NCBI RefSeq assembly: GCF_013911085.1
Contig: NZ_JACERN010000046.1
Coordinates: 147,247 to 211,246 of the forward strand
DNA length: 64,000 nt
Origin: Aquitalea aquatica
Lineage (GTDB): Bacteria > Pseudomonadota > Gammaproteobacteria > Burkholderiales > Chromobacteriaceae
Direction of reading: 5' to 3'
The notes under the pieces were generated by a model. The model did not search any database and was not told the origin of the DNA. It saw only the letters and a list, made by a program, of their open reading frames with translations. Shown in pieces: positions 34,119 through 42,532 of the stretch (the stretch's first letter is position 1; each line of letters opens with the position of its first letter). A program made the position numbers and the translations under genes.

Positions 34119-34928
34119 ATGCGTAGATTTGTCATCAAGGCGCTGGCCGCCTCGCTGCTGGGCCTGGCTGTAGCCGGCTCCGCTCTGGCTGCTGACCCGG
34201 CCAAGAAGGAAATCGTGATCGGCACCACCGTGGGTGACTTCGGCGACATGGTCAAGCAATCGATCAAGCCCATCCTGGAAAAGCAGGGCTATAGCGTGAA
34301 ACTGGTGGAATTCACCGACTACGTGCGCCCCAATCTGGCCTTGCAGGAAGGCGCGCTGGACGTGAACGTATTCCAGCACAAGCCTTACCTGGACAGCTTC
34401 GTCAAGGAGCACAAGCTGAGCCTGAAGGAAGTGTTCCAGGTGCCGACCGCACCGCTGGGCATTTATCCGGGCAAGCTGAAATCGCTCAAGGACGTGAAAG
34501 ACGGCAGCACTGTGTCTGCACCGAACGATCCGTCCAACTTCGCCCGCGCGCTGGTGATGCTGAACGATCTGGGCTGGGTCAAGCTCAAGCCGGGCATCAA
34601 TCCGCTGACTGCTTCCGAGCGTGATATCGCCGTCAATGTGAAAAAGCTGAAGATCGTACAACTGGAAGCCGCCCAGCTGCCGCGTTCGCGCAATGACGTC
34701 GATTTCTCCGTCATCAATGGCAACTATGCCACCAGCTCCGGCATCAAGCTGACCGAGGCCATCTATCAGGAAAAGAGCTACGCCTATGTCAACTGGGGTG
34801 TGGTACGGGCGGCCGATGCCGGCAAGCCGTGGGCGCGTGATGTGATTGCCGCCTACAACTCCCGCGCCTTCAGCGACTGGGCCAAGCAAAAGTATGTGGG
34901 CTACAAATTCCCGCAGGGCTGGAAATAA
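34119..34928 (+). CDS. metQ: Methionine-binding protein MetQ, non-lipidated form
   Basis: 269 residues from the ATG at 34119 (AAGGAG upstream). The signal peptide MRRFVIKALAASLLGLAVAGSALA ends in a signal-peptidase-I site, ALA-AD, with no lipobox cysteine, whereas E. coli MetQ is a lipoprotein. NlpA-family motifs are DYVRPNLALQEGALDVNVFQHKPYLD and VNWGVVRA. It delivers methionine to MetNI as a soluble periplasmic protein. Two hairpins follow. Confidence 0.92.
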   Translation: MRRFVIKALAASLLGLAVAGSALAADPAKKEIVIGTTVGDFGDMVKQSIKPILEKQGYSVKLVEFTDYVRPNLALQEGALDVNVFQHKPYLDSFVKEHKLSLKEVFQVPTAPLGIYPGKLKSLKDVKDGSTVSAPNDPSNFARALVMLNDLGWVKLKPGINPLTASERDIAVNVKKLKIVQLEAAQLPRSRNDVDFSVINGNYATSSGIKLTEAIYQEKSYAYVNWGVVRAADAGKPWARDVIAAYNSRAFSDWAKQKYVGYKFPQGWK

Positions 34929-34942
34929 GCCGGCCATGCAAA

Positions 34943-34964
34943 GGGCCGCTCTTGCGGGCGGCCC
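34943..34964 (+). terminator. Weak hairpin after metQ
   Basis: GGGCCGC/GCGGCCC stem without an adjacent T tract. The stronger terminator is at 35006-35034. Confidence 0.4.
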
Positions 34965-35005
34965 GGATACGGTTTTCTTGTAACACTCCTGGCTACAAGA
35001 CTTGC

Positions 35006-35034
35006 GCGGAGGGCATAGCCCTCCGCTTTTTTAT
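35006..35034. terminator. Bidirectional terminator metQ / VOC gene
   Basis: 9-bp stem GCGGAGGGC/GCCCTCCGC with an ATA loop, then a T run on the plus side. It lies in the convergent gap and touches the VOC gene stop. Confidence 0.88.
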
Positions 35035-35402
35035 TTTGCCATGGTGAAACAACACAGCTTGTTGCCATCCGGATCGCGGAAATAGGCGCCGTAGAAATCA
35101 TCACCACGCAGGCCGGGCACGCCCTCGTCCTGGCTGCCCAGCTGCAGCGCGAGGGCGTGCAGTTTGTCCACGTCGGCACGGCTCTCCAGATAAAAACCCA
35201 CCATCACTCCGTTGCCGACCGTGGCCGGCTCGCCATTGAATGGCTGCATGATGGCCAGTTGCGGCCGCTCGGGATGGGTACCCCAGCAGATGCCGCGGTC
35301 CATTTCCCACAGACGGCTGGCACCGATGCCGGCCAGCAAGGTGTCGTAGAAGGCAGCGGCGCGCTGCAGGTCGTTGCTGCCGAGGGTGACATAGCCAATC
35401 AT
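35031..35402 (-). CDS. VOC family (glyoxalase/bleomycin-resistance fold) protein
   Basis: 123 residues from the ATG at 35400-35402; the frame continues upstream without a supporting site. Paired beta-alpha-beta-beta-beta modules: MIGYVTLGSNDLQRAAAFYDTLL at the start and FYGAYFRDPDGNKLCCFTM at the end, the usual VOC closing motif. Candidate metal ligands are limited, so enzyme class is undetermined. It is followed 121 bases upstream by a second VOC gene, on the same strand. Confidence 0.8.
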   Translation of the reverse strand: MIGYVTLGSNDLQRAAAFYDTLLAGIGASRLWEMDRGICWGTHPERPQLAIMQPFNGEPATVGNGVMVGFYLESRADVDKLHALALQLGSQDEGVPGLRGDDFYGAYFRDPDGNKLCCFTMAK

Positions 35403-35523
35403 GATGCTCTTCTGGGTAATGATTCGGGGGTATTGCCCAGCGCATTGCTTCGGCTTTGCTGCCAGGCATGTGCTCACTGGTGATCCGCCACACTACGCCG
35501 GACCGGTTGCTGTTGTCAGCGGC

Positions 35524-35967
35524 TTACTCGCACACGGTAAACGGTGCCGCGACATCCTGGCAGCGCGGCTGCACCTGGATGGAGGCGGCGCTGCGCCAGT
35601 GCGGGCCGTGGAATACTGCTTCGATATTGTTGCCGTCGGGGTCGGTGAGGTAGGCGGCATAATAGCCATCGTGGTAGGGGCGTTCGCCCGGCTGGCCATT
35701 GTCGCCACCGCCGGCGGCCAGTCCGGCCTGATAAAAGCGTTGCACCCGGGCCGGATCGGCAGTCTGGAAGGCCAGATGCACATGGCTGCGGCTGGCCGGG
35801 CTGCCGCAGGAGACAAACAGTTCGTCGGCCCAGAAATAATCCGGACCTTCACCGGTCAGTTCTCGCCCCAGCGCCTGCAGCACGGCAGTGTAAAAACGCT
35901 TGCTGGCCGGCAGGTCGGCCACGACGAGGTGAATATGGTCGAGCAGTCTTCCGTAATGGTATTCCAT
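35524..35967 (-). CDS. VOC family protein
   Basis: 147 residues. Starts DHIHLVVADLPASKRFYTAVL with the first potential metal His and ends GYYAAYLTDPDGNNIEAVFHGPH with the Glu/His positions of VOC enzymes. SHVHLAFQTAD gives another His. It is probably a glyoxalase- or dioxygenase-like enzyme or a resistance-type binding protein. Not a close duplicate of its neighbour judging from sequence. Confidence 0.8.
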   Translation of the reverse strand: MEYHYGRLLDHIHLVVADLPASKRFYTAVLQALGRELTGEGPDYFWADELFVSCGSPASRSHVHLAFQTADPARVQRFYQAGLAAGGGDNGQPGERPYHDGYYAAYLTDPDGNNIEAVFHGPHWRSAASIQVQPRCQDVAAPFTVCE

Positions 35968-36107
35968 GGGACATCTCCTCTATGGAAGCGCCATTGACTG
36001 CCGTGGATGTGCGGCAAAACCAGAGGTCAGGGCGCTTCTTTTCTTGACGACTTTTGTCCCATCATACGCCGCAGTCCTGACGCTGCCCATCCGGTGAAGT
36101 ACGGCAT

Positions 36108-36791
36108 TCAGCGTGCCAGCCATTCCTCGACAAACTGCTGGCGGAAGGCCCGCAGCCGCTGCAGCCGTTCCTCGGCCATGGTGCGGCCAGCTGCGGTCTG
36201 CATCATGCCGGGCAGCTTTTCCAGCTTGACCTCGATGTGATCCAGCGCGTATTCGCGGTCGTCCAGCGGGCGTGAGCCGGCCAGCGGATCATCTGCGTGC
36301 GCCAGCTGGCGGCCCATGCGGCCGGAGGTATAAAACATGCGCGCCAGGCCAATCGCTCCCAGTGCGTCCATGCGGTCGGCGTCCTGCACGATCTGTGCTT
36401 CCAGCGTGCGCGGCGTGATATTGGCGGAAAAACTGTGTGCCTCGATGGCATGGGCTACGTCAGCCAGCTTGTCTGCCGGGAAGCCGGTCGCCTGCAGCAG
36501 CGGGCCGGCCTTGGCGGCGGCCATGCGCGACGCCTGTTCGCGCTGCGGGTGGTTCTTGGGCAGGTTCACCAGATCATGCAGATAGCAGGCTGCCAGCACC
36601 ACCAGGGCGTCGGCATTGCTGTGCTGTTGCAGGATGTGCCGTGCCGCAGCCCAGACGCGATGGAAATGGCTGAGGTCATGCGCGCCATCATCGTCGGTGG
36701 CTTGTTGTTGCAGCAGGCTGATCAGCTGTTGTTGCCAGTATTGCAGCAGCGGGGTGTCAAGCGGGGCGAGGGCAGCAGTGGCAGCGTTCAT
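36108..36791 (-). CDS. HD-domain phosphohydrolase (YedJ-like)
   Basis: 227 residues from the ATG at 36789-36791. The longer frame upstream overlaps psuG and is not used. HD motifs are DLSHFHRVWAAARHI, ACYLHDLVNLPKNHPQ, EAHSF and VQDADRMDALGAIGLAR with the final Asp. These are the four metal-binding elements of HD hydrolases. Likely a nucleotide or dinucleotide phosphatase; substrate unknown. Separate from psuG by about 86 bases. Confidence 0.85.
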   Translation of the reverse strand: MNAATAALAPLDTPLLQYWQQQLISLLQQQATDDDGAHDLSHFHRVWAAARHILQQHSNADALVVLAACYLHDLVNLPKNHPQREQASRMAAAKAGPLLQATGFPADKLADVAHAIEAHSFSANITPRTLEAQIVQDADRMDALGAIGLARMFYTSGRMGRQLAHADDPLAGSRPLDDREYALDHIEVKLEKLPGMMQTAAGRTMAEERLQRLRAFRQQFVEEWLAR

Positions 36792-36877
36792 GGCAGGGTA
36801 TCGGTTGGCGGGCCGTTGATTACACCCCTGCCGCCAGCCGGCGTCAACCATGGCAGCAGCAGGGGTGGTCAGGCGGC

Positions 36878-37804
36878 TCAGCCGTGCAGGCGGCAGTAGT
36901 CGCTGGCAATGGCAGCGGCCAGCCGGGCATTGTTCAGCACCAGCTGGATATTGGCGGCCAGGCTGTTGCCGCCGGTCAGCTCGCATACCCGTGCCAGCAG
37001 GAAGGGAGTGGATTCCTTGCCACCAATGCCTTGTGCGCTGGCTTCGGCCAGCGCCTGTTCGATGGCGGCATCGATGCTGGCGCTGGACAGGGCGTATTGC
37101 GCGGGAATCGGATTGGCTACCACCATGCCGCCTTGCAGCTGCAGGTCCCACTTGGCCTTCATCACCGCGGCGATGGCGGCCGCGCTGTCCAGGCGGTAGT
37201 CAACCTTGAAAGCGCTGTCGCGGGTAAAGAAGGCGGGCAGGGTGGCGGTTTGATAGCCGATGACCGGCACGCCGTGGGTTTCCAGATATTCCAGGGTCAG
37301 GCCCAGATCAAGAATGGATTTGGCACCGGCACACACCACGGCCAGCGGGGTTTGCGCCAGTTCCTGCAGATCAGCAGAAATGTCGAAGCTTTGCTGCGCA
37401 CCGCGGTGCACACCACCAATGCCACCGGTGGCGAAGACGCGGATGCCGGCCATGGCGGCCACGATCATGGTGGAGGCGACAGTGGTGGCACCGGTCTGGC
37501 CGGCTGCCACGATAAAGGGAATGTCACGGCGGCTGACCTTGACCACTTCGCGGCCGTTCTTGCCCAGCACTTCGATGTCATCACGGCTGAGGCCGGCTTT
37601 CAGGCGGCCATTGATGATGGCAATGGTGGCCGGCACCGCGCCATGGGCGCGCACTTCTGCTTCCACTTGCAGGGCGGTTTCCACGTTTTGCGGATAGGGC
37701 ATGCCGTGCGAGATGATGGTGGATTCCAGTGCGACCACCGGCTGGCCGGCGGCCAGGGCGGCGGCGACTTCGGGGTGGATGTCCAGGTAGGCGTGTTGGG
37801 TCAT
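36878..37804 (-). CDS. psuG: Pseudouridine-5'-phosphate glycosidase
   Basis: 308 residues from the ATG at 37802-37804. Family signature VALESTIISHGMPYPQN at the start, TVASTMIVAAMAGIRVFATGGIGGVHRG in the middle and LLARVCELTGGNSLAANIQLVLNNARL at the end. It splits pseudouridine 5'-phosphate into uracil and ribose 5-phosphate. The start overlaps the psuK stop by 4 bases, giving the usual kinase-glycosidase pair for RNA-derived pseudouridine salvage. Confidence 0.94.
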   Translation of the reverse strand: MTQHAYLDIHPEVAAALAAGQPVVALESTIISHGMPYPQNVETALQVEAEVRAHGAVPATIAIINGRLKAGLSRDDIEVLGKNGREVVKVSRRDIPFIVAAGQTGATTVASTMIVAAMAGIRVFATGGIGGVHRGAQQSFDISADLQELAQTPLAVVCAGAKSILDLGLTLEYLETHGVPVIGYQTATLPAFFTRDSAFKVDYRLDSAAAIAAVMKAKWDLQLQGGMVVANPIPAQYALSSASIDAAIEQALAEASAQGIGGKESTPFLLARVCELTGGNSLAANIQLVLNNARLAAAIASDYCRLHG

Positions 37805-38904
37805 GATGGCTCCGGGTAAGACAGGGTTGGGCACAGCTGCTGGATGGCGGCCAGCGACAGGGTAGGGTTGTTGGTGGCAGCGCAGCTCAGGGTCAGCGCG
37901 GCGCAGGCCTGGGCCAGGCGCACGGCATCGGGTAGCGGTAATTGTTGCAGCCAGCCCCAGGCGAGGCCAGCCATCAGGGCATCGCCGGCACCGGTGGCAT
38001 TGACGATGTCCACCTGGGGGGCCGGACTCCAGCCCTGGCCTGCGGCACTGCTGTAGAACACACCGTCACCCGCCAGGCTGAGGATGACTTGCTGCACGCC
38101 TTGCTGGTGAAACCAGTCGGCAACGGCTGCTGCATCGGCTGGACTTTCCAGCGGCAGGCCGGACAGGGTGGCGGCTTCGATGCGATTAGGCTTGATGGTG
38201 TGGATGCGGCTCAGCCAGGGGCGAATGCGTTCGGCCTTGAAGGCTGACACGGTATCGACAAACACCGGCTGCTGCTCGGCCTCGGCAAACAGCCAGGCTA
38301 GTGCCTCGGCCGACAGGTTGGCATCGGCCACGATCAGGCCGGCATGGCGGACCAGCTCGCGCTGCGGGGCCAGCCTGGCGGCATCCAGCCGGTTCAGCAC
38401 CTGCATGTCGTTGATGGCGATGGACATGTCGCCATCCGGGCCATGGATGGACAGATAGGTGGAGGTGGCGGCATCCGGCAGTACCAGTACCGGGCGGACA
38501 TCCACCCCGGCACGCTGGGTCGAGTCCAGCAGCGAGCGGCCATACAGGTCGTCGCCCACGGCGCTGAGTAGCCGGCAATCCGCCCCCAGCCGCGCCAGAT
38601 TCTCGGCAATATTGCGCGCCACGCCACCGGGGGAGCAGCTGACCTGACCGGGGTTGGAGTCGCCAAAGCGCAGGCTGGCTGGCGTGCTGCCGCGGATGTC
38701 CATATTGGCCCCACCCAGCAGCACCACATAGCGGGTCTCGGCCAGGATGTAGCCCTTGCCCAGAATATGGCCTTTTTGCATCAGCTTCATGATGTGGCCG
38801 GCGGCGGCTGAGCGGCTGATGCCCAGCTGGTCGGCCAACTGTTGCTGGGGGATCAGCGGGTTCTGGCGCAGCAGTTGCAGGATTTCCTGCTCACGTTGTG
38901 TCAT
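37801..38904 (-). CDS. psuK: Pseudouridine kinase with N-terminal HTH
   Basis: 367 residues from the ATG at 38902-38904. Residues 1-55 form a winged helix-turn-helix (REQEILQLLRQNPLIPQQQLADQLGISRSAAAGHIMKL), like the YeiC-type kinases. The PfkB kinase domain follows: GGANMDIRG, PGGVARNIAENLARLGA and the catalytic NATGAGDALMAG. It phosphorylates pseudouridine. The HTH could bind the inverted repeat over its own start. No pseudouridine transporter is adjacent. Confidence 0.92.
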   Translation of the reverse strand: MTQREQEILQLLRQNPLIPQQQLADQLGISRSAAAGHIMKLMQKGHILGKGYILAETRYVVLLGGANMDIRGSTPASLRFGDSNPGQVSCSPGGVARNIAENLARLGADCRLLSAVGDDLYGRSLLDSTQRAGVDVRPVLVLPDAATSTYLSIHGPDGDMSIAINDMQVLNRLDAARLAPQRELVRHAGLIVADANLSAEALAWLFAEAEQQPVFVDTVSAFKAERIRPWLSRIHTIKPNRIEAATLSGLPLESPADAAAVADWFHQQGVQQVILSLAGDGVFYSSAAGQGWSPAPQVDIVNATGAGDALMAGLAWGWLQQLPLPDAVRLAQACAALTLSCAATNNPTLSLAAIQQLCPTLSYPEPS

Positions 38905-38939
38905 CAAACAAATGTCCGTAGTGCTAACTTTTGTTTGAT
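38903..38939. promoter_or_regulatory. Inverted repeat at the psuK start, candidate autoregulatory operator
   Basis: Perfect 10-base arms ATCAAACAAA (38903-38912) and TTTGTTTGAT (38930-38939), 17 bases apart, overlapping the psuK start codon. Placement and symmetry suit a repressor dimer; the kinase's own HTH is an obvious candidate. Confidence 0.6.
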
Positions 38940-39041
38940 TGTGTCGCAGTCGCTGGCCGGGGTCAAGCCAGCAGCCTGCCTTGCGCTATTCGCTAGCTGC
39001 TGGCTGGCACCCTGTGCGGATTGGCTGTCACCCGGCTGGTA

Positions 39042-39641
39042 TCAATCGATGAAGGGCCGCACGGTGTCCAGCAGCTTGTTGATGTAGCTGGCCTTTTCCC
39101 CGACCGGCACGACGTAATCGAGTGCTTCACGGGTGGCGGTTTCGCTGCTGCGCTTGAGCATGACCCAGCTGGCCAGGTATTGCGCCGACAGGCAGCCGCC
39201 CGCCGTGGCCAGATTGCCGATGGCATGGAAGGGCGCATCCAGCACTTCGATGCCGGCCTGCTCTACCCAGGGTTTGGTGCGCTGGTCGGTACAGGCCGGC
39301 AGCTTGTCGATCAGCCCCAGTTTTGCCATCAGCAGGGTGCCGGAGCATTGTGCGCCAATCAGTTGGCGGGCCGGATTGAGCTGCAAGCGGGCCAGCAGCT
39401 CCTGGTCGTTGGCAATGTCGCGGGTCATGACGCCGCTGCCAAACAGCACCACGTCGGCTTGATTGGCGAATTCCAGCGGCTGCTGGGCGCGCACGGTGAC
39501 ACCATTCATCGAGGTGACCTGCTCGCTCGGGCTGGTAATACAGGCTTCCCAGCCATGTTGCTGCATGCGGTTAAGCATGCCGGCGGCAATGAACGAGTCC
39601 AGCTCGTTGAAACCCTGAAAAGTGATGATGGCGATTTTCAT
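39042..39641 (-). CDS. DJ-1/PfpI family protein
   Basis: 199 residues from the ATG at 39639-39641. Class I glutamine amidotransferase-like fold: MKIAIITFQGFNELDSF (usual first Glu position), VVLFGSGVMTRDI, and the nucleophile elbow IGAQCSGTLLMAKLGL. The C-terminal GGCLSAQYLASW includes a Cys. No AraC-type DNA-binding extension. Could act as a glyoxalase III, protease-like or isonitrile hydratase-like protein; not decided. It is isolated between psuK and the chemoreceptor. Confidence 0.82.
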   Translation of the reverse strand: MKIAIITFQGFNELDSFIAAGMLNRMQQHGWEACITSPSEQVTSMNGVTVRAQQPLEFANQADVVLFGSGVMTRDIANDQELLARLQLNPARQLIGAQCSGTLLMAKLGLIDKLPACTDQRTKPWVEQAGIEVLDAPFHAIGNLATAGGCLSAQYLASWVMLKRSSETATREALDYVVPVGEKASYINKLLDTVRPFID

Positions 39642-39675
39642 GCTGTCTCCCTGGGTGGGCAGTCGGCCAAGAGTG

Positions 39676-39777
39676 GCTAACAAAACAGTCTTGCCTCCCT
39701 GCTGCAAGGGACCGGCGACGCTGACCGTACAAGAGTAGGGTCTGGCTGCGCGGCGTTGCGCTCGGGCTTTTGTTAGC
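39676..39777. repeat. 102-bp segment bounded by 10-bp inverted repeats
   Basis: Perfect arms GCTAACAAAA and TTTTGTTAGC; interior is GC-rich and non-coding. Target duplication not evident. A small mobile remnant or regulatory structure are both possible. Confidence 0.4.
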
Positions 39778-39930
39778 AGTGCTTAGGGGCTGCGGGGTGT
39801 TGTTTGGCTGGCTGCAGGAGACAGGATTATGCGGCTGTTATCGATTGCTGGCGATAAAGATCTTGCTTGGCGGGAAATCAGGCTATAAATCTGCGCGGTG
39901 GCGAGGGGGGCCGCTGCGGGAGAGAAAGAG

Positions 39931-39961
39931 CATGGCCGCCAGCGTGAGCATGGCGGCCATG
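39931..39961 (-). terminator. Hairpin after the chemoreceptor gene
   Basis: 11-bp perfect stem CATGGCCGCCA/TGGCGGCCATG with a GCGTGAGCA loop, just beyond the MCP stop. On the minus strand it is followed by GCTCTTTCTCTC, so the T tract is broken. Confidence 0.65.
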
Positions 39962-39972
39962 GCCGGAGGTGC

Positions 39973-41592
39973 TTACAGCCGGTACTGGCTGAGAGTGCTG
40001 ATTTGCTGACGGGCCAGCTCATCCAGATGACGGGCACTGCTGGCGGCTTCCTGTGCTGCGCTGGAAGACTCTTCGGTCATCTGGGCAATCTGCTCCACTT
40101 GTACGGCAATATTGTTGGTGGCCTTGCCCTGCTCGGTGATGGCATCGGAGATTTCACTGACCATGTGCACGGTATTGCCGGTGGCGTCCCCAATCTGCTT
40201 GATGGCGCCATCAGCATGATCGGCGCGGCTGACGCCGTTGCGTACCAGCTCTTCGGCCGAGTGCATCTGCTCGGTGGCCTGGCGTGAGCGATCACGCATG
40301 GCGGTAATGGTTGAGGAAATTTCCTGGGTAGAGCTGCTGGTGCGTTCGGCCAGCTTGCGCACTTCGTCGGCCACCACGGCAAAACCACGGCCCATTTCAC
40401 CGGCACGGGCGGCTTCGATGGCGGCATTCAGGGCCAGCAGATTGGTCTGGTCGGCAATATCCTTGATGACGCCCACCACGGTATCGACCTGCGCGCTGTA
40501 GTTATCCAGCTCGCGAATGCTGCCAGCTGCGCTGTCAACCGCATGGGAAATCTCGCGGATATCGCTGATGGTTTGCGAGATGGTGCTGGATCCCTGCTGG
40601 GCCAGTGTGCCGGCATTGTGGGCCAGATCACGCGACTCGCCCGCACGGTTGGCTACATGGTTGATGCTGACCGTCATCTGTTCGATGGTGGCCGCCATGC
40701 TGGCGGAGGAGGCTGATTGCGAGTCGGCGGCAGCGGCGACCTGGGTAGCCGTCTGCGACAGGCCTTGCGAGGCATCTGCCACCGAGCGTGCACCATCCAG
40801 AATCGACTTCAGATTGCGCTGCAAGCCGTCCAGTAGATTGTTGAAAGCAGTGGCGGTCAGGCTGATTTCGTCCTTGCCTGCCACGGGTGCGCGCTGGGTG
40901 AAGTCCAGCGACTGACTGACCTGCTGCATGGTGGACTGGATGGACGACAGGCCACGGCTGATGCTGCGAAACAGCACCACGCCCATGTACAGCACGATGG
41001 CAAAGATGACCGCTATCAGTGTGGCTGTTTGTAGCAGCGCACCATTGTAGGCGGCCTTGTTGGCCTCAATGGTATCAAAGGCCAGTTTGAGGTTGTATTC
41101 GGTATGTGTATTCAGCGCCTTGCGCAATTCGGCGCCGGTGGTGTTCAGCGGGCCATCGCGTAGCATGGCATCGGCCAGATCATCCTTGCCGCTGCGCGAC
41201 ATTTCAAAATATTTGCTGCGCTCGGCACGATAGGCGGTCAGCTTGGCCTTGTCATCTTGCAGCAGCTGGCGGTCGTGATCGTCGGTGATCAGGTTTTTCT
41301 CGTAGTCGTTGAGCAGGTCTTCCAGTTTCTTGTCGGCTTCACCGGACATGGCTTCGGCAGCGGCCTTTTCGCCGGTGGTGTGGGAGACCGAATGTTTGGT
41401 GACTGCCCCACGGATATCCATGAAGGCATAGACCATGCCATTGAGGTCACGAATACTGGGGGCCAAGTTACTGATGGTGTCCTCAAAACGGTTACTGGCC
41501 TGTTTTTGTTGATACACACCAAAGCCACCCAGCAGCAGCAGGGCGAGCAGGGCGATGGCCAGGGTCAGCATGAGGCGTCTGATGATGGTCAT
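39973..41592 (-). CDS. Methyl-accepting chemotaxis protein (4HB sensor)
   Basis: 539 residues. TM1 near 9-25 ([18 protein letters not shown]). A periplasmic four-helix-bundle ligand domain runs about 28-185. TM2 near 190-208 ([18 protein letters not shown]), then HAMP ([16 protein letters not shown] to AFNNLLDGL). The C-terminal coiled-coil tip is [34 protein letters not shown]. The C-terminus ends in LSQYRL, with no CheR-binding pentapeptide. Signals to CheA-CheW; ligand unknown. Its 5' end sits beside the left copy of a 180-bp repeat. Confidence 0.93.
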   Translation of the reverse strand: MTIIRRLMLTLAIALLALLLLGGFGVYQQKQASNRFEDTISNLAPSIRDLNGMVYAFMDIRGAVTKHSVSHTTGEKAAAEAMSGEADKKLEDLLNDYEKNLITDDHDRQLLQDDKAKLTAYRAERSKYFEMSRSGKDDLADAMLRDGPLNTTGAELRKALNTHTEYNLKLAFDTIEANKAAYNGALLQTATLIAVIFAIVLYMGVVLFRSISRGLSSIQSTMQQVSQSLDFTQRAPVAGKDEISLTATAFNNLLDGLQRNLKSILDGARSVADASQGLSQTATQVAAAADSQSASSASMAATIEQMTVSINHVANRAGESRDLAHNAGTLAQQGSSTISQTISDIREISHAVDSAAGSIRELDNYSAQVDTVVGVIKDIADQTNLLALNAAIEAARAGEMGRGFAVVADEVRKLAERTSSSTQEISSTITAMRDRSRQATEQMHSAEELVRNGVSRADHADGAIKQIGDATGNTVHMVSEISDAITEQGKATNNIAVQVEQIAQMTEESSSAAQEAASSARHLDELARQQISTLSQYRL

Positions 41593-41667
41593 GGGGATGT
41601 CCTTGCTAGGTTAAGGGCCAGGCTGCGATGGTAGCTGGCCGGTATTTTTTCTAAGTGACTATACGTA

Positions 41668-41847
41668 TAGCATCAAATCATGACGTTCGTAGGGTTAATT
41701 CATCCATGGCGCGCATGTTTAATCGGTAAGCCTGTGCCGGTTGCAGTCGACAACAAAAAAGACCGCACTGTCAGGGTAGTGCGGTCTTCCACTTTCTGTA
41801 GAGTTTGGCTGACTTTACGGGGTGCTGTTTAATTGCCAGCGGCTATT
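41668..41847. repeat. 180-bp direct repeat, left copy
   Basis: Matches 46272-46451 with four differences (41678 and three near 41793-41801). It contains a bidirectional terminator (41754-41788) and a copy of the last dozen codons of the ABC transporter gene located beside the right copy. The GNAT gene stop codon (41843-41845) lies inside it. The pair brackets 4.4 kb of other genes. Confidence 0.93.
41754..41788. terminator. Terminator inside the left repeat copy
   Basis: 11-bp stem AAGACCGCACT/AGTGCGGTCTT preceded by an A6 run, so effective for minus-strand transcripts (GNAT operon). Confidence 0.85.
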
Positions 41848-42532
41848 GCAGGCGCCTGATCTGCTGTCCCGTTGCATCGAAGTTGTCTGGGGCCAGCCAC
41901 TGCTGGAAGGCAGCCTTTACCAACCGCCACTCCTTGTCGAGGATGGAGAACCAGGCGGTATCGCGATTGCGGCCTTTGTAGACCATGGCCTGCCTGAACG
42001 TGCCTTCGTACTGAAAGCCAAGGCGCTCAGCAGCATTGCTGGAGCGTTGGTTAAGGCTGTCGCATTTCCATTCGAAGCGGCGGTAGTTCAGTTGGTCAAA
42101 GACGTAAGACATCAGAAGGAAATGCGCTTCGGTTGCGATGCGCGAGCGTTGCAGGACTGGGGAGAACGTCACGAACCCAACTTCGATGACACTGTGCTGG
42201 GGCTGCTGGCGCATCAGCGCCAGAGTGCCTAAAGGAAGGCCTGTACCCAGATCAACGACCGCGAAGTGCAGTGGGTCGGTTTCCCTGGCCATCCGCTCGC
42301 TGTAGGCCCGGTAGGCTTGTGCATCCGGGAATGGACCGACCAACATATACAGCCAGTCCCGGCCGCCAGGGGCCTCGCTGTATGCCTCGAACCAGGCATC
42401 AGAATGGCGAGCAGGGTCTACAGGCTCCAGACGGCACGCATTCCCCGTCAGGACGACACCGGCGGGATGAGGTCGGGCTTGCCAATCCGGTACGGGGGCA
42501 CCAAGCGTCAACGAAAATGTTTGAGTGTTCAT
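41843..42532 (-). CDS. GNAT family N-acetyltransferase (RimJ/RimL-like)
   Basis: 229 residues. GNAT core: GTLALMRQQPQHSVIEVGFVTFSP, then QRSRIATEAHFLLMSYVFDQLNYRRFEWKCDSLNQRSSNAAERLGFQYEGTFRQA, a clear RimJ/RimL-like acetyl-CoA site. It acetylates a protein N-terminus or small molecule; substrate unknown. The stop codon is formed inside the 180-bp repeat, so the original C-terminal end may have been lost or replaced at the island junction, although the length is normal. The start overlaps the yggS stop by 4 bases. Confidence 0.85.
   Translation of the reverse strand: MNTQTFSLTLGAPVPDWQARPHPAGVVLTGNACRLEPVDPARHSDAWFEAYSEAPGGRDWLYMLVGPFPDAQAYRAYSERMARETDPLHFAVVDLGTGLPLGTLALMRQQPQHSVIEVGFVTFSPVLQRSRIATEAHFLLMSYVFDQLNYRRFEWKCDSLNQRSSNAAERLGFQYEGTFRQAMVYKGRNRDTAWFSILDKEWRLVKAAFQQWLAPDNFDATGQQIRRLQ

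Larger units (their letters stand above)
39642..39972. other. Intergenic region with 10-bp inverted repeats
   Basis: 331 bases without a credible gene. Two perfect 10-base arms GCTAACAAAA (39676-39685) and TTTTGTTAGC (39768-39777) bound a 102-base segment. The right end holds the chemoreceptor terminator. No transposase or known repeat recognised. Confidence 0.45.

Noticed and set aside
39676..39777. Integron attC site
   Set aside because: The arms do not fit the RYYYAAC/GTTRRRY core-site pattern, and no integrase or cassette array is nearby.
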